From contig JAEMRT010000048.1 in NCBI GenBank assembly GCA_016463225.1, positions 1 to 37,440 of the forward strand: 37,440 bases of DNA, given 5' to 3'. The DNA is from Sphingopyxis sp. (lineage in GTDB: Bacteria > Pseudomonadota > Alphaproteobacteria > Sphingomonadales > Sphingomonadaceae). A program made the position numbers and the translations under genes. Shown one piece after another: positions 7,963 to 18,220 of the stretch; positions within the stretch are counted from its first letter, which is position 1, and each line of letters begins with the position of its first letter. The notes below the pieces were generated by a model that saw only the letters and a list, made by a program, of their open reading frames with translations, made no database searches and had not been told where the DNA came from.

Positions 7963-8023
7963 GGCGGAGCGCCGGCTGCCCCGACCGGACACAGGTTCGG
8001 AAGCCCCGGCGAAGGCGGCGCGA

Positions 8024-8050
8024 TGACCGGCCGCGAACAGCGCCCGGTCA
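8024..8050. terminator. Weak hairpin between convergent genes
   Basis: TGACCGG (8024-8030) and CCGGTCA (8044-8050) form a seven-base stem with a 13-base loop between the convergent hydrolase and glutathione transferase genes. An A-rich run follows at 8061-8065, but there is no proper T-tract, so a terminator role is only possible. Confidence 0.3.
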
Positions 8051-8069
8051 GCGGTTTCGCAAAAAGCGC

Positions 8070-8945
8070 CTATTCGGCCGCCTCCAGCTTGTCCTGGGTC
8101 TTGAGGTCGAAGTCCGACGCATCATGCCGTTCGCGCAACTGGCTCGCCGGATCGCCGGTCACGCGATTGACCATCCGCCCGCGTTTGACGGCCGGGCGGG
8201 TCGCGAGCTGATCGGTCCAGCGCTGGACGTTCTTGTATTCCTGCACCTGCAGGAATTCGCCCGCATCATAGACCAATCCCTTGGCGAGCGCGCCATACCA
8301 GGGCCAGATCGCCATGTCGGCGATCGTATAGTCCGTGCCCGCTATATATTCGCTCTCCGCCAGCCGCCGGTCGAGCACGTCCATCTGGCGCTTCACTTCC
8401 ATCGCGTAGCGGTTGATCGGATATTCCTGCTTGAACGGCGCGTATGCATAGAAATGGCCAAAGCCGCCGCCGAGGAACGGTGCGCTGCCCATCTGCCACA
8501 TGAGCCAAGATAAAGTCTCGGCACGCTTTGCCGGATCGGTGGGCAGGAAAGCGCCGAACTTTTCGGCAAGGTGGATCAGGATCGCGCCCGATTCGAACAC
8601 GCGGATCGGCTCGGCGCCGCTGCGGTCGACGAGCACGGGGATTTTGCTGTTCGGATTGGCCGCGACATAGCCGCTGGAGAATTGATCCCCCTCGCCGATA
8701 TTGATCAGCCACGCGTCATATTCGGCGCCGCTGTGCCCCGCTGCGAGCAACTCCTCGAGCATCACCGTCACCTTCACCCCATTGGGCGTGCCGAGCGAAT
8801 AGAGCTGGAGCGGATGCTGGCCGATCGGAAGATCCTTGTCGTGCGTCGGCCCCGCAATCGGACGGTTGATGTTGGCGAAACGCCCCCCGCTGTCCTTGTC
8901 CCAGGTCCAGACTTTTGGCGGCACATATTCGGTTTGATCGCTCAT
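8070..8945 (-). CDS. yghU: YghU-type glutathione S-transferase/disulfide reductase
   Basis: A 291-residue cytosolic Nu-class glutathione transferase, close to E. coli YghU over the length. The N-terminus shares the pattern KVWTWDKDSGGRFANINRP-GPTHDK. The thioredoxin-fold domain contains SLGTPNGVKVTVMLEEL and NPNSKIPVLVD, and the all-helical C-terminal domain follows (MWQMGSAPFLGGGFGHF). YghU proteins bind two glutathiones and reduce disulfides or organic peroxides; they use the TPN segment rather than a catalytic cysteine, and that segment is present. AGGAG seven bases before ATG 8945 fixes the start, excluding a 15-residue extension. A near-palindrome 44-57 bases upstream may be its operator. 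It is probably a stand-alone detoxification gene. Confidence 0.92.
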   Translation of the reverse strand: MSDQTEYVPPKVWTWDKDSGGRFANINRPIAGPTHDKDLPIGQHPLQLYSLGTPNGVKVTVMLEELLAAGHSGAEYDAWLINIGEGDQFSSGYVAANPNSKIPVLVDRSGAEPIRVFESGAILIHLAEKFGAFLPTDPAKRAETLSWLMWQMGSAPFLGGGFGHFYAYAPFKQEYPINRYAMEVKRQMDVLDRRLAESEYIAGTDYTIADMAIWPWYGALAKGLVYDAGEFLQVQEYKNVQRWTDQLATRPAVKRGRMVNRVTGDPASQLRERHDASDFDLKTQDKLEAAE

Positions 8946-8988
8946 CTCGACACTCCTGGGCTGTCTTTTTTTGGGGGGACTGAATTTC

Positions 8989-9002
8989 ATACTGATCGGT
9001 AT
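8989..9002 (-). promoter_or_regulatory. Putative TetR-type operator upstream of yghU
   Basis: ATACTGATCGGTAT is a 14-base imperfect palindrome (12 of 14 symmetric) built around a GATC core, the shape of many TetR/AcrR-family operators. It lies 44-57 bases before the yghU start, where a repressor would cover the promoter. No TetR gene is in the window. Confidence 0.4.
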
Positions 9003-9039
9003 TTAAGGTGCGACGGCGCCGCCGTCCACCCCTCCCCGC

Positions 9040-10218
9040 TCAAATAATGCTTGCCGCCCGCAAAGCTGAAACCGCGGCGGTGTCATAACCGAGCTCCGCG
9101 AGGATCGCGTCGCTATGTTCACCAACCTGCGGCGCGCGGGCCGACGCGGCCTTCGCGCTGTCCGACAGGGTGATGGGCGTCCGAATGACGGGCGCGCCGC
9201 TCGGAGTGCCGGGATAGTCGGCGGGCTCGACCAGCCCCATCGCCGCCACCTGCGGCTGCACCAGCGCCTCGCCCGCGCGTAGCACCGGTGCGGCGGGAAC
9301 GCGCGCCGCGCCCAGCTCGGCAATCGCGTCCGCGCTGCTGCGCTCGCTGCACCAGTTCTGCATGATGACGCTCAGCGTCTCGCCATTGTCGCCGCGCAAT
9401 ATGTCGCTGGCATAGAGCGGATCATCGATAAGCTCGGGGCGGCGGACCAGATTGGCCCAGCGGGCAAAGATGCCGCCGCCGACGATCTGGGTCACGATCC
9501 ACCCGTCGCGCGTCCGGAAAATATCGGTCGGGCCGGAGCTATAGGCGCGATTGCCGATCGGCTGGCGTTCGATCCCGTTAAGCGCGTGATCGATCGTCAG
9601 CGCATTTGAAAAAGCGAGCGCGGTGCCAAGCAGCGAACCCGAAACGCATTGCCCCTTCCCCGTCACCTCGCGCTCGCGCAGCGCCAGCATGACTCCGAAG
9701 GCGGTGTGGAGTGCGGTACCGAAATCGACATAATTGACCTGCGCGCGATACGGCTGGTCGGGCATGCCCGTCAGGTGCACCGCACCCGACATCGCCTGCC
9801 CGACCGCGTCGAAACCGACGTTCTGCGCCAGCGGCCCTTCGCTGCCAAAGGCCGACGCGGTGGCTAGGATGACGCGCGGGTTGATCGCCGACAGGCTGGC
9901 GTAATCGAGCCCCAGTTTGGTCAGCGCATCGTGCGGCAGGTTGGCGACAACAACATCGGCCGTTTCGACCAGCCGGCGCACAATCTCGCGGCCTTCGGGG
10001 CTGCCCGGTTTCAGCGTCAGACAGCGCTTGCCGCGGTTCATCTGCATAAACATCGCGCCCGACCCGTCGTCGGCGACCGGCACCGTAAAGCGATCATCAT
10101 TGCCGCCCGGCGCCTCGATCCGGATCACATCGGCGCCATAGTCGGCAAGCAGTGCGGCACAATAGGGGCCGGCGATATAGCGCCCGAAATCGAGGACTCT
10201 TATTCCTTTGAGCGGCAC
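9040..10218 (-). CDS. Class III CoA transferase (CaiB/BaiF family)
   Basis: A predicted 392-residue family III CoA transferase, moving CoA between acyl groups or activating a carboxylic acid. It opens PLKGIRVLDFGRYIAGPYC, with ADYGADVIRIEAPGG and MNRGKRCLTLK, typical of the family. The likely catalytic aspartate, which forms the acyl anhydride and CoA thioester intermediates, is D165 in VDFGTALHTAFGVMLAL. A GTG start at 10218 is chosen because GGGGAG lies 8-13 bases upstream and because family members begin here. The earlier ATG (10344) would add an arginine-rich extension that overlaps the divergent gene's upstream region. Context with acyl-CoA dehydrogenases suggests catabolism, but the acid substrate is unknown. 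Confidence 0.88.
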   Translation of the reverse strand: MPLKGIRVLDFGRYIAGPYCAALLADYGADVIRIEAPGGNDDRFTVPVADDGSGAMFMQMNRGKRCLTLKPGSPEGREIVRRLVETADVVVANLPHDALTKLGLDYASLSAINPRVILATASAFGSEGPLAQNVGFDAVGQAMSGAVHLTGMPDQPYRAQVNYVDFGTALHTAFGVMLALREREVTGKGQCVSGSLLGTALAFSNALTIDHALNGIERQPIGNRAYSSGPTDIFRTRDGWIVTQIVGGGIFARWANLVRRPELIDDPLYASDILRGDNGETLSVIMQNWCSERSSADAIAELGAARVPAAPVLRAGEALVQPQVAAMGLVEPADYPGTPSGAPVIRTPITLSDSAKAASARAPQVGEHSDAILAELGYDTAAVSALRAASII

Positions 10219-10358
10219 GCCTTGCTCTCCCCGTCCTATTCTTTCGACCGCGCTAGCAGTCGCTCGTCGACGCTGCCAGTTCTTCGTCGAAACCTGTCGC
10301 TTGCATGTTCGTACCGGCGGCATATGGTCGGCAGATAATTTCAAACGGGGATAATATC

Positions 10359-13598
<3,240 letters not shown>

Positions 13599-13608
13599 GC
13601 CCTCTTTC

Positions 13609-13636
13609 CGTCATCCCGGCGCAGGCCGGGATGACG
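13609..13636. repeat. REP hairpin (CGTCATCCCGGC type)
   Basis: A perfect 12-base inverted repeat, CGTCATCCCGGC-gcag-GCCGGGATGACG, just after the amidohydrolase stop. This REP sequence type is frequent in alphaproteobacteria. It may protect the 3' end of the transcript; there is no T-tract for termination. Confidence 0.75.
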
Positions 13637-13709
13637 AAATAGAGCGCGCTTTGTGACTAGAGGGTTGCAAGCGCGGCGGACCGCCGCTAGGGGCGTCACC
13701 TCTCAGCGA

Positions 13710-13799
13710 GGAGAGTTGGCTGAGTGGTCGAAAGCGTCGCACTCGAAATGCGAAGTGCCGGCAACGGTACCGAGGGTTCGAATCCCTCACTCTCCTCCA
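13710..13799 (+). tRNA. tRNA-Ser (anticodon CGA, reads UCG)
   Basis: A 90-base class II tRNA. Acceptor arms GGAGAGT and ACTCTCC pair perfectly. The D arm is GCT...AGC. The anticodon stem TCGCA/TGCGA encloses loop CTCGAAA with anticodon CGA. A long variable arm (about 13752-13769) and a T arm GAGGG-TTCGAAT-CCCTC follow. CCA is encoded at 13797-13799. The discriminator base 73 is T, whereas bacterial serine tRNAs mostly carry G. Confidence 0.95.
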
Positions 13800-13866
13800 T
13801 TTTTCCCCTGATCTGACCACCAGTGGGCAACCGCCCCGGCGTGACCGCCGGGACGGCTGGCAAACG

Positions 13867-14502
13867 CTAGATACTGATGCCGGGCAGCGACGGCGCCGTC
13901 AGCGATGCGACGATCGCGCCGACGATCAGGAACAGCACGATCGCGACAATGATCACGACCACCGTGTACCCCATTGCCTTGTCCTGCGGCACCTTCATCA
14001 GGATCGGCAGTCCCAGGTACAGCAGATAGAGGCTGTAAAGGCCGAGCAGGCCCAGAATGGCGAGCGCCGGGATAAGGCCGAATACCCCCGCGAGCCAGCC
14101 CGCCGTCGCCGAATAGGCCGCGACCTTCAGCGCCTGAATCTGGTTCTTCTGGCCACCGAAATTCGGCGCCAGTCCGTCGATCACCAGCGCTAGAACAAAG
14201 GTCGTTGCCAGCGCCAGCCCATAGGAGAATATCGCCGAAACCAGCGCGGTCCCGATCGGCGGGTGAAAATTGATGCCAAACGCGCCGTAACCAAAGACCT
14301 GCCCGCCAATCAGCTGCGCGATGGGCCCAATCGCGGCCAGCACCAGCACATAAGGCAAGTAAATTGACTGTGTCGTGGCGGGCTCAGCGTCGATAGCGAC
14401 CCACGTCTCTTTCGGTTTGAGGATGATGTTCTTGGCCCGCTCGATGATGCCCGACGCGGGGCCTTGCGGGGGCGTCGGGTTGTTAGTCGGAATATCGCTC
14501 AT
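13867..14502 (-). CDS. Yip1-family integral membrane protein
   Basis: A predicted 211-residue inner-membrane protein. A short hydrophilic N-terminus rich in proline (MSDIPTNNPTPPQGP) leads to IIERAKNIILKPKETWVAI, the pattern that opens bacterial Yip1-domain proteins. About five hydrophobic segments follow (roughly residues 50-75, 90-115, 135-165, 165-180 and 185-207). The start at 14502 has AAAGG upstream and excludes a 59-residue extension with no family likeness. Function of bacterial Yip1 proteins is not established. It is divergent from hspQ. Confidence 0.8.
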   Translation of the reverse strand: MSDIPTNNPTPPQGPASGIIERAKNIILKPKETWVAIDAEPATTQSIYLPYVLVLAAIGPIAQLIGGQVFGYGAFGINFHPPIGTALVSAIFSYGLALATTFVLALVIDGLAPNFGGQKNQIQALKVAAYSATAGWLAGVFGLIPALAILGLLGLYSLYLLYLGLPILMKVPQDKAMGYTVVVIIVAIVLFLIVGAIVASLTAPSLPGISI

Positions 14503-14690
14503 GCTATGCCTTTCCCTGTTGCAATCAACACGGCCCGCAATCCAGCCCGGAACAACCGGCGGCCGAGCGAGCAACGTAGCCCGGCTCGCGCCGTCGTCTG
14601 TAACGCCTATCACAGCCGGGATTCGACCCAACCGCGGGCAGCCGAGTGTAACAGGGTTGAAACAGCAGGGAATAGCCATAGATTAGAGGG

Positions 14691-15065
14691 ATGATTTCCG
14701 AATCCTCTTCCGAGCGTCCTGTGTCCGTCACCGCCCCGCTGATCGGCGCCGCCAGCTTTGCGCCGGGCGACATCGTGCGCCACCGCATGTTCGATTTTCG
14801 CGGGGTCGTGTTCGACATCGATCCGGTGTTTGCCAACAGCGACGAATGGTATGAGGCGATCCCGGAGGAAATTCGTCCGGCGAAAGAGCAGCCCTATTAT
14901 CACCTGCTCGCCGAAAACGGCGATTCATCCTATATTGCTTATGTCAGCCAGCAGAATCTGGTCTCCGACGCCGAAGGCGGGCCGATCGACCATCCGCAGA
15001 TCGAGGCGATGTTCGAGGGGCTGGACGACGGCCGCTACCGCGTTCGCGCGATCCACCGCCACTAA
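14691..15065 (+). CDS. hspQ: Heat shock protein HspQ
   Basis: A 124-residue HspQ homologue, slightly longer than the roughly 105-residue E. coli protein at its N-terminus. In E. coli HspQ binds hemimethylated oriC and acts as an adaptor or specificity enhancer for the Lon protease. Conserved stretches here are FAPGDIVRHRMFDFRGVVFD, DEWYEAI, QPYYHLL and YVSQQNL. The ATG at 14691 follows AGAGGG with no spacing, a poor ribosome site; a GTG at 14721 would give 114 residues and is a real alternative. It is convergent with the ABC permease, with only 10 bases between stops. Confidence 0.88.
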   Translation: MISESSSERPVSVTAPLIGAASFAPGDIVRHRMFDFRGVVFDIDPVFANSDEWYEAIPEEIRPAKEQPYYHLLAENGDSSYIAYVSQQNLVSDAEGGPIDHPQIEAMFEGLDDGRYRVRAIHRH

Positions 15066-15075
15066 GCAAGAGCGG

Positions 15076-15948
15076 TCAGGCCTTCAGCTTCCAGCCCGAC
15101 GCCAGCAGGCGATAGGTCAGCAGCCCCAGGACGATATTGACCCCGACCAGCACCAGGACCGCGGTGAACACCGGATTGGCGATGGTCGAATCGACCGTGT
15201 CGATGAAGCCGTAACGAAAGCCCATGATCGCATAATAGACGGGATTGCCGTGCGCGACGGTCTGGAACCACGGTGCGAGCCGGTCGACCGAATAAAATGT
15301 CCCCGAAAGCAGCGCGAGCGGAGTGACGACAAAGTTGGTCACCGCCGCGGCATGATCGAACTTTTCCGCCCAGACCGAAGTGATGAGACCAAGGAAACCG
15401 AGCATCGAGGCGCCGAGCACGCCGAACACCACCACTGCCCACAGATGATCGGGCATCACGCTGACCCCCGGCCACAGCGACATTGCCAGCCACAGTGCCA
15501 GCCCGACCAGCAGCGCGCGGGTAATCGCGGCGCCGACCAGCGCGATGATCAGTTCGCCGACGGCGAGCGGCGGCATCAGATAATCGACGATCGTCCCCTG
15601 GATCTTGCCGACGAGCAGCGAAAAGCTGGCATTGGCAAAGCTGTTCTGCAGCATTGCCATCATGATCAGCCCCGGCGCGATGAAATCGGCAAAGGGAACG
15701 CCGATGACTTTACGCCCCGCGCCGCCCAGCGCGACGGTGAAAATGACGAGGAACAAGAGCGTGGTGATCGCCGGCGCCCAGATTGTTTGCAGCTGCACCT
15801 TGAAAAACCGCCGCACCTCCTTGACATATAGCGCCTGCATGCCGGGCACGTTGAGTGTCCGGATGTGCGGCACTCCCGGTTCCGCAAAGGGCGGGGTTGC
15901 CGCGAATTTGCTCGAGTCGGGTCGCGAAATTTGGGGCTGGTCGTTCAT
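15076..15948 (-). CDS. ABC-2 type transporter permease
   Basis: A predicted 290-residue inner-membrane permease of the ABC-2 family (NodJ/YadH-like exporters). After a roughly 45-residue cytoplasmic N-terminus come KEVRRFFKVQLQTIWAPAI and six hydrophobic helices. The signature GTFYSVDRLAPWFQTVAHGNPVYY, with PLALLSGTFY, is strongly typical. The open frame extends to 16374, but that part is opposite gcrA and is a shadow; ATG 15948 is the family-like start. The ATP-binding partner, usually just upstream in the same direction, is absent: upstream lies gcrA on the other strand. It must pair with an ATPase encoded elsewhere. The exported substrate is unknown; phospholipid or polysaccharide are family possibilities. 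Confidence 0.88.
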   Translation of the reverse strand: MNDQPQISRPDSSKFAATPPFAEPGVPHIRTLNVPGMQALYVKEVRRFFKVQLQTIWAPAITTLLFLVIFTVALGGAGRKVIGVPFADFIAPGLIMMAMLQNSFANASFSLLVGKIQGTIVDYLMPPLAVGELIIALVGAAITRALLVGLALWLAMSLWPGVSVMPDHLWAVVVFGVLGASMLGFLGLITSVWAEKFDHAAAVTNFVVTPLALLSGTFYSVDRLAPWFQTVAHGNPVYYAIMGFRYGFIDTVDSTIANPVFTAVLVLVGVNIVLGLLTYRLLASGWKLKA

Positions 15949-16066
15949 GGCGTTCTCGCCTATCGCCTCCCCGATCTTACCGCAAGCTGGGCAGTGGCGC
16001 CGGTCCGAAAGGATCGCATCGATGACCGCGAAATGGCCCGCGGCGTGGAATGATAAGGAATTGAAT

Positions 16067-16759
16067 ATGTCTTGGACCGATGAGCGCATCGAAAGCCTGC
16101 GCACAATGTGGGAAAAAGGGCTGACCGCCAGCCAGATCGCCGAAGAACTCGGCGGCGTCAGCCGCAATGCGGTGATCGGCAAGGCGCATCGTCTGGGCCT
16201 GAAATCGCGTCCCTCGCCGGTCAAGGCGACTGACAAGGTCAAGCCTGCGAAGGCGGCTGCACCCGCGCCCAAGCCCGCCGCCCCAGCGGCGGCTCCGCGC
16301 GCGCCGGCGCCGGTCGCGCCGCGACCGGTCAACACCGCGCCGCCGAGGCCCGAAGCCCGCCCGACGGTTGACACCCCGACCGCCGACGGTTCGGTCGGCG
16401 AACAAATTCCGAAGGCCGATCAGCCGCGCATCGTCTCGATCGGCCCGGGCGGTTTTATCCGTCAGGGTCCGGGCGACCAGCAGGCGCCGATCCCGCCCGC
16501 GCCGCCGCGCCGCCTGGTGCCCGCCAAGCCGAGCCCGGAGATCGCCGACAAGACGACCTTACTCGACCTCAACGACCGGATCTGTCGCTGGCCGATGGGG
16601 CATCCGGGCGAGCCCGACTTCCATTTCTGCGGTCAGGCCGTGAACCCCGGCTTCCCCTATTGCGTCGAACATTGCGGCCGCGCCTATCAGGCACAGCTGC
16701 CGCGCGGCACGCGCCGTCCGCCGCCGCCACCGCCGTTCGGAGGCCCCCGAGTTCGTTAG
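16067..16759 (+). CDS. gcrA: Cell-cycle regulator GcrA
   Basis: A 230-residue GcrA. In Caulobacter GcrA binds sigma70 and activates promoters carrying CcrM-methylated GANTC sites, linking replication to transcription. The DNA-binding N-terminus is intact: SWTDERIESLRTMWEKGLT and SRNAVIGKAHRLGLKSRPSP (1-49). A Pro/Ala-rich linker spans about 50-155. The C-terminal sigma-binding part has CRWPMGHPGEPDFHFCG and GFPYCVEHCGRAY. The linker is longer than in the roughly 170-residue Caulobacter protein. AAGGA seven bases before ATG 16067 decides the start; the open frame upstream is the shadow of the divergent permease. A thioesterase gene follows after 10 bases. Confidence 0.94.
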   Translation: MSWTDERIESLRTMWEKGLTASQIAEELGGVSRNAVIGKAHRLGLKSRPSPVKATDKVKPAKAAAPAPKPAAPAAAPRAPAPVAPRPVNTAPPRPEARPTVDTPTADGSVGEQIPKADQPRIVSIGPGGFIRQGPGDQQAPIPPAPPRRLVPAKPSPEIADKTTLLDLNDRICRWPMGHPGEPDFHFCGQAVNPGFPYCVEHCGRAYQAQLPRGTRRPPPPPPFGGPRVR

Positions 16760-16769
16760 GGCGCGTTCG

Positions 16770-17168
16770 GTGAGGCCGTTCGCGCAGGAGTTTGAATTCG
16801 CGCGCGCGCTCGGCCTGCAAATGGTCGAGCGCGGCGACGGGCGCTGCACGATGGCGATCGACGTCAATCCCCGGCAGCATTTCAGTCCACAGGGCGCCGC
16901 GCACGGCGGCGTCGCTTATTCACTCGCCGACACGGCGATGGGCGGGGCGCTGACCAGCCTGCTCGATGCCGATCACTGGTGCGCGACGCTCGAAATCAAG
17001 TTCAACTATCATGTCCGCGTCGGCGAAGGCCGGCTGACCTGCGAGGCGGCGGTGCTGCACCGCGGCAAACGCGTCGCCAACATCGACGCCAAGCTCTATC
17101 AGGATGGCCGCCTCGTCAGTAGCGCCAACGGCAATTTCGCCATTTTCGCAGCGCCAATCGCCCAATAA
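16770..17168 (+). CDS. PaaI-type hotdog-fold thioesterase
   Basis: A 132-residue hotdog protein of the PaaI/YdiI-like acyl-CoA thioesterase group, cleaving CoA thioesters in the cytosol. The active-site helix region reads SPQGAAHGGVAYSLADTAMGGA, with the HGG motif at about 46-48. A later strand pattern TLEIKFNYHVRVGEG is typical. It starts at GTG 16770, ten bases after gcrA, with TTAGGG upstream, so it is probably co-transcribed with gcrA although the functions look unrelated. The substrate is unknown. A strong terminator follows at 17175. Confidence 0.87.
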   Translation: MRPFAQEFEFARALGLQMVERGDGRCTMAIDVNPRQHFSPQGAAHGGVAYSLADTAMGGALTSLLDADHWCATLEIKFNYHVRVGEGRLTCEAAVLHRGKRVANIDAKLYQDGRLVSSANGNFAIFAAPIAQ

Positions 17169-17174
17169 AGGCAA

Positions 17175-17206
17175 AGGCGCCGGGTCTTTCGACCCGGCGC
17201 CTCTTT
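17175..17206. terminator. Bidirectional Rho-independent terminator
   Basis: A 12-base perfect stem, AGGCGCCGGGTC-tttc-GACCCGGCGCCT, is followed on the plus strand by CTTTT; on the minus strand TTTGCCTTT follows. It separates the convergent thioesterase and outer-membrane protein genes and should serve both. Confidence 0.88.
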
Positions 17207-17222
17207 TCCACTCTTCAAAAGA

Positions 17223-18053
17223 TCAGAAGCGGAAGCCGAGCGTCCCGCGCACGCTGTGCGTGCGGAAATGCGGATCGCTGCGGTTGAAATTCGTCCCGCC
17301 TCCGTTGAGCAGGAACGGGTTGGTCGGCGGCGCGGTACCCGGACCGACGTTGACGACAAAGTCATTGTCCTTGATGTCGGTGTAGAGATATTCGAGGCCG
17401 ACCGAAATATTCTTGGTCACCAAAATCTCGGCGCCGCCGCCAGCGGTATATCCCCAACCATTGGTCTTGCCGTTGTTGGTAAAGCTGTTGGCCGTGTTCG
17501 ACGTCGAAAATTTGTTGTCGAGCCGTGCATAAGCGGTGCCGCCCGTCAGATAGAACAGCGCGCCGCCGCCCGGCGTGTAGCCTGCGCGGGCGCGGATGCT
17601 CGCGTTATAATCTGCCTCGCGGCTGATCGTATAGCGCGCAGGGGTGGTCGAAAACGCGGTGACGCTGTCGCGGGCAACGCTGCGGCCACCTTCGAGCACG
17701 ACGCCATAGACGAAATTGCCGATGCGCTTGTCATAGCCGATGCGTCCGAAAAATTCCGGGCCGTCCTTGTCGTTGCGGCACCCGACGTTGGCGGTACTCG
17801 TCGCCGCGCCATTGCAGAAACCGGTCGAGAAGGCGTTGGCGCCGCCCAAGGTAGTCACCTGATCACCATAGGTGCCGTCGCGGTTGGTGTCGAACAAGAT
17901 GGTTTCGCCGCGGTCGTTGCCTTGCAGCGTACCGCCGCCACCGATGCTGATGTACGGACCGTCAAAGTCCTGCGAGGTATCGCGGTCTTGCGCGAACGCC
18001 GGAACGGCAACGGTGCTGGCCGCCAGAATAGCGAGGAGAGAGAGAGTTTTCAT
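17223..18053 (-). CDS. Outer-membrane beta-barrel protein
   Basis: A predicted 276-residue small porin-like barrel. The signal peptide MKTLSLLAILAASTVAVPAF-AQ (about 1-21) is clear. The mature part alternates hydrophobic and polar residues with glycine-rich turns: GPYISIGGGGTLQGND, GYDKRIGNFVYGVVLEGG, GYTPGGGALFYLTGGTAYAR, GWGYTAGGGAEILVTKNISVGLEYLY. It ends VRGTLGFRF with the terminal phenylalanine required by the BAM machinery. The pattern fits the OmpA-like/outer-membrane protein beta-barrel domain seen in Omp25/Omp31 of other alphaproteobacteria. GGAG six bases before ATG 18053 supports the start. Role: envelope structure or adhesion; specific function unknown. Confidence 0.87.
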   Translation of the reverse strand: MKTLSLLAILAASTVAVPAFAQDRDTSQDFDGPYISIGGGGTLQGNDRGETILFDTNRDGTYGDQVTTLGGANAFSTGFCNGAATSTANVGCRNDKDGPEFFGRIGYDKRIGNFVYGVVLEGGRSVARDSVTAFSTTPARYTISREADYNASIRARAGYTPGGGALFYLTGGTAYARLDNKFSTSNTANSFTNNGKTNGWGYTAGGGAEILVTKNISVGLEYLYTDIKDNDFVVNVGPGTAPPTNPFLLNGGGTNFNRSDPHFRTHSVRGTLGFRF

Positions 18054-18220
18054 TTTTTGCTCCGCTTTTTGAATGACTTTTTCGTCTCCGGCCAAACCCC
18101 CGGCCTTTGCCAAGGTTCCCAGACGACATGGAAATAGTATAGACCGAGTGACGATCGTCGCGGCCGAGGGCGCCAAAACCGCGCTTGCCAGCGGGCTTTC
18201 CTGCCCCCTATAGCCATGGC

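Noticed and set aside
14630..14704. Two GANTC sites (14630 and 14700) near the hspQ start as GcrA/CcrM targets
   Set aside because: GANTC is expected by chance every few hundred bases; two sites without promoter evidence are not enough.
15949..16374. N-terminal extension of the ABC-2 permease
   Set aside because: It overlaps gcrA on the opposite strand and reads as Ala/Gly repeats; the permease homology begins near 15948.
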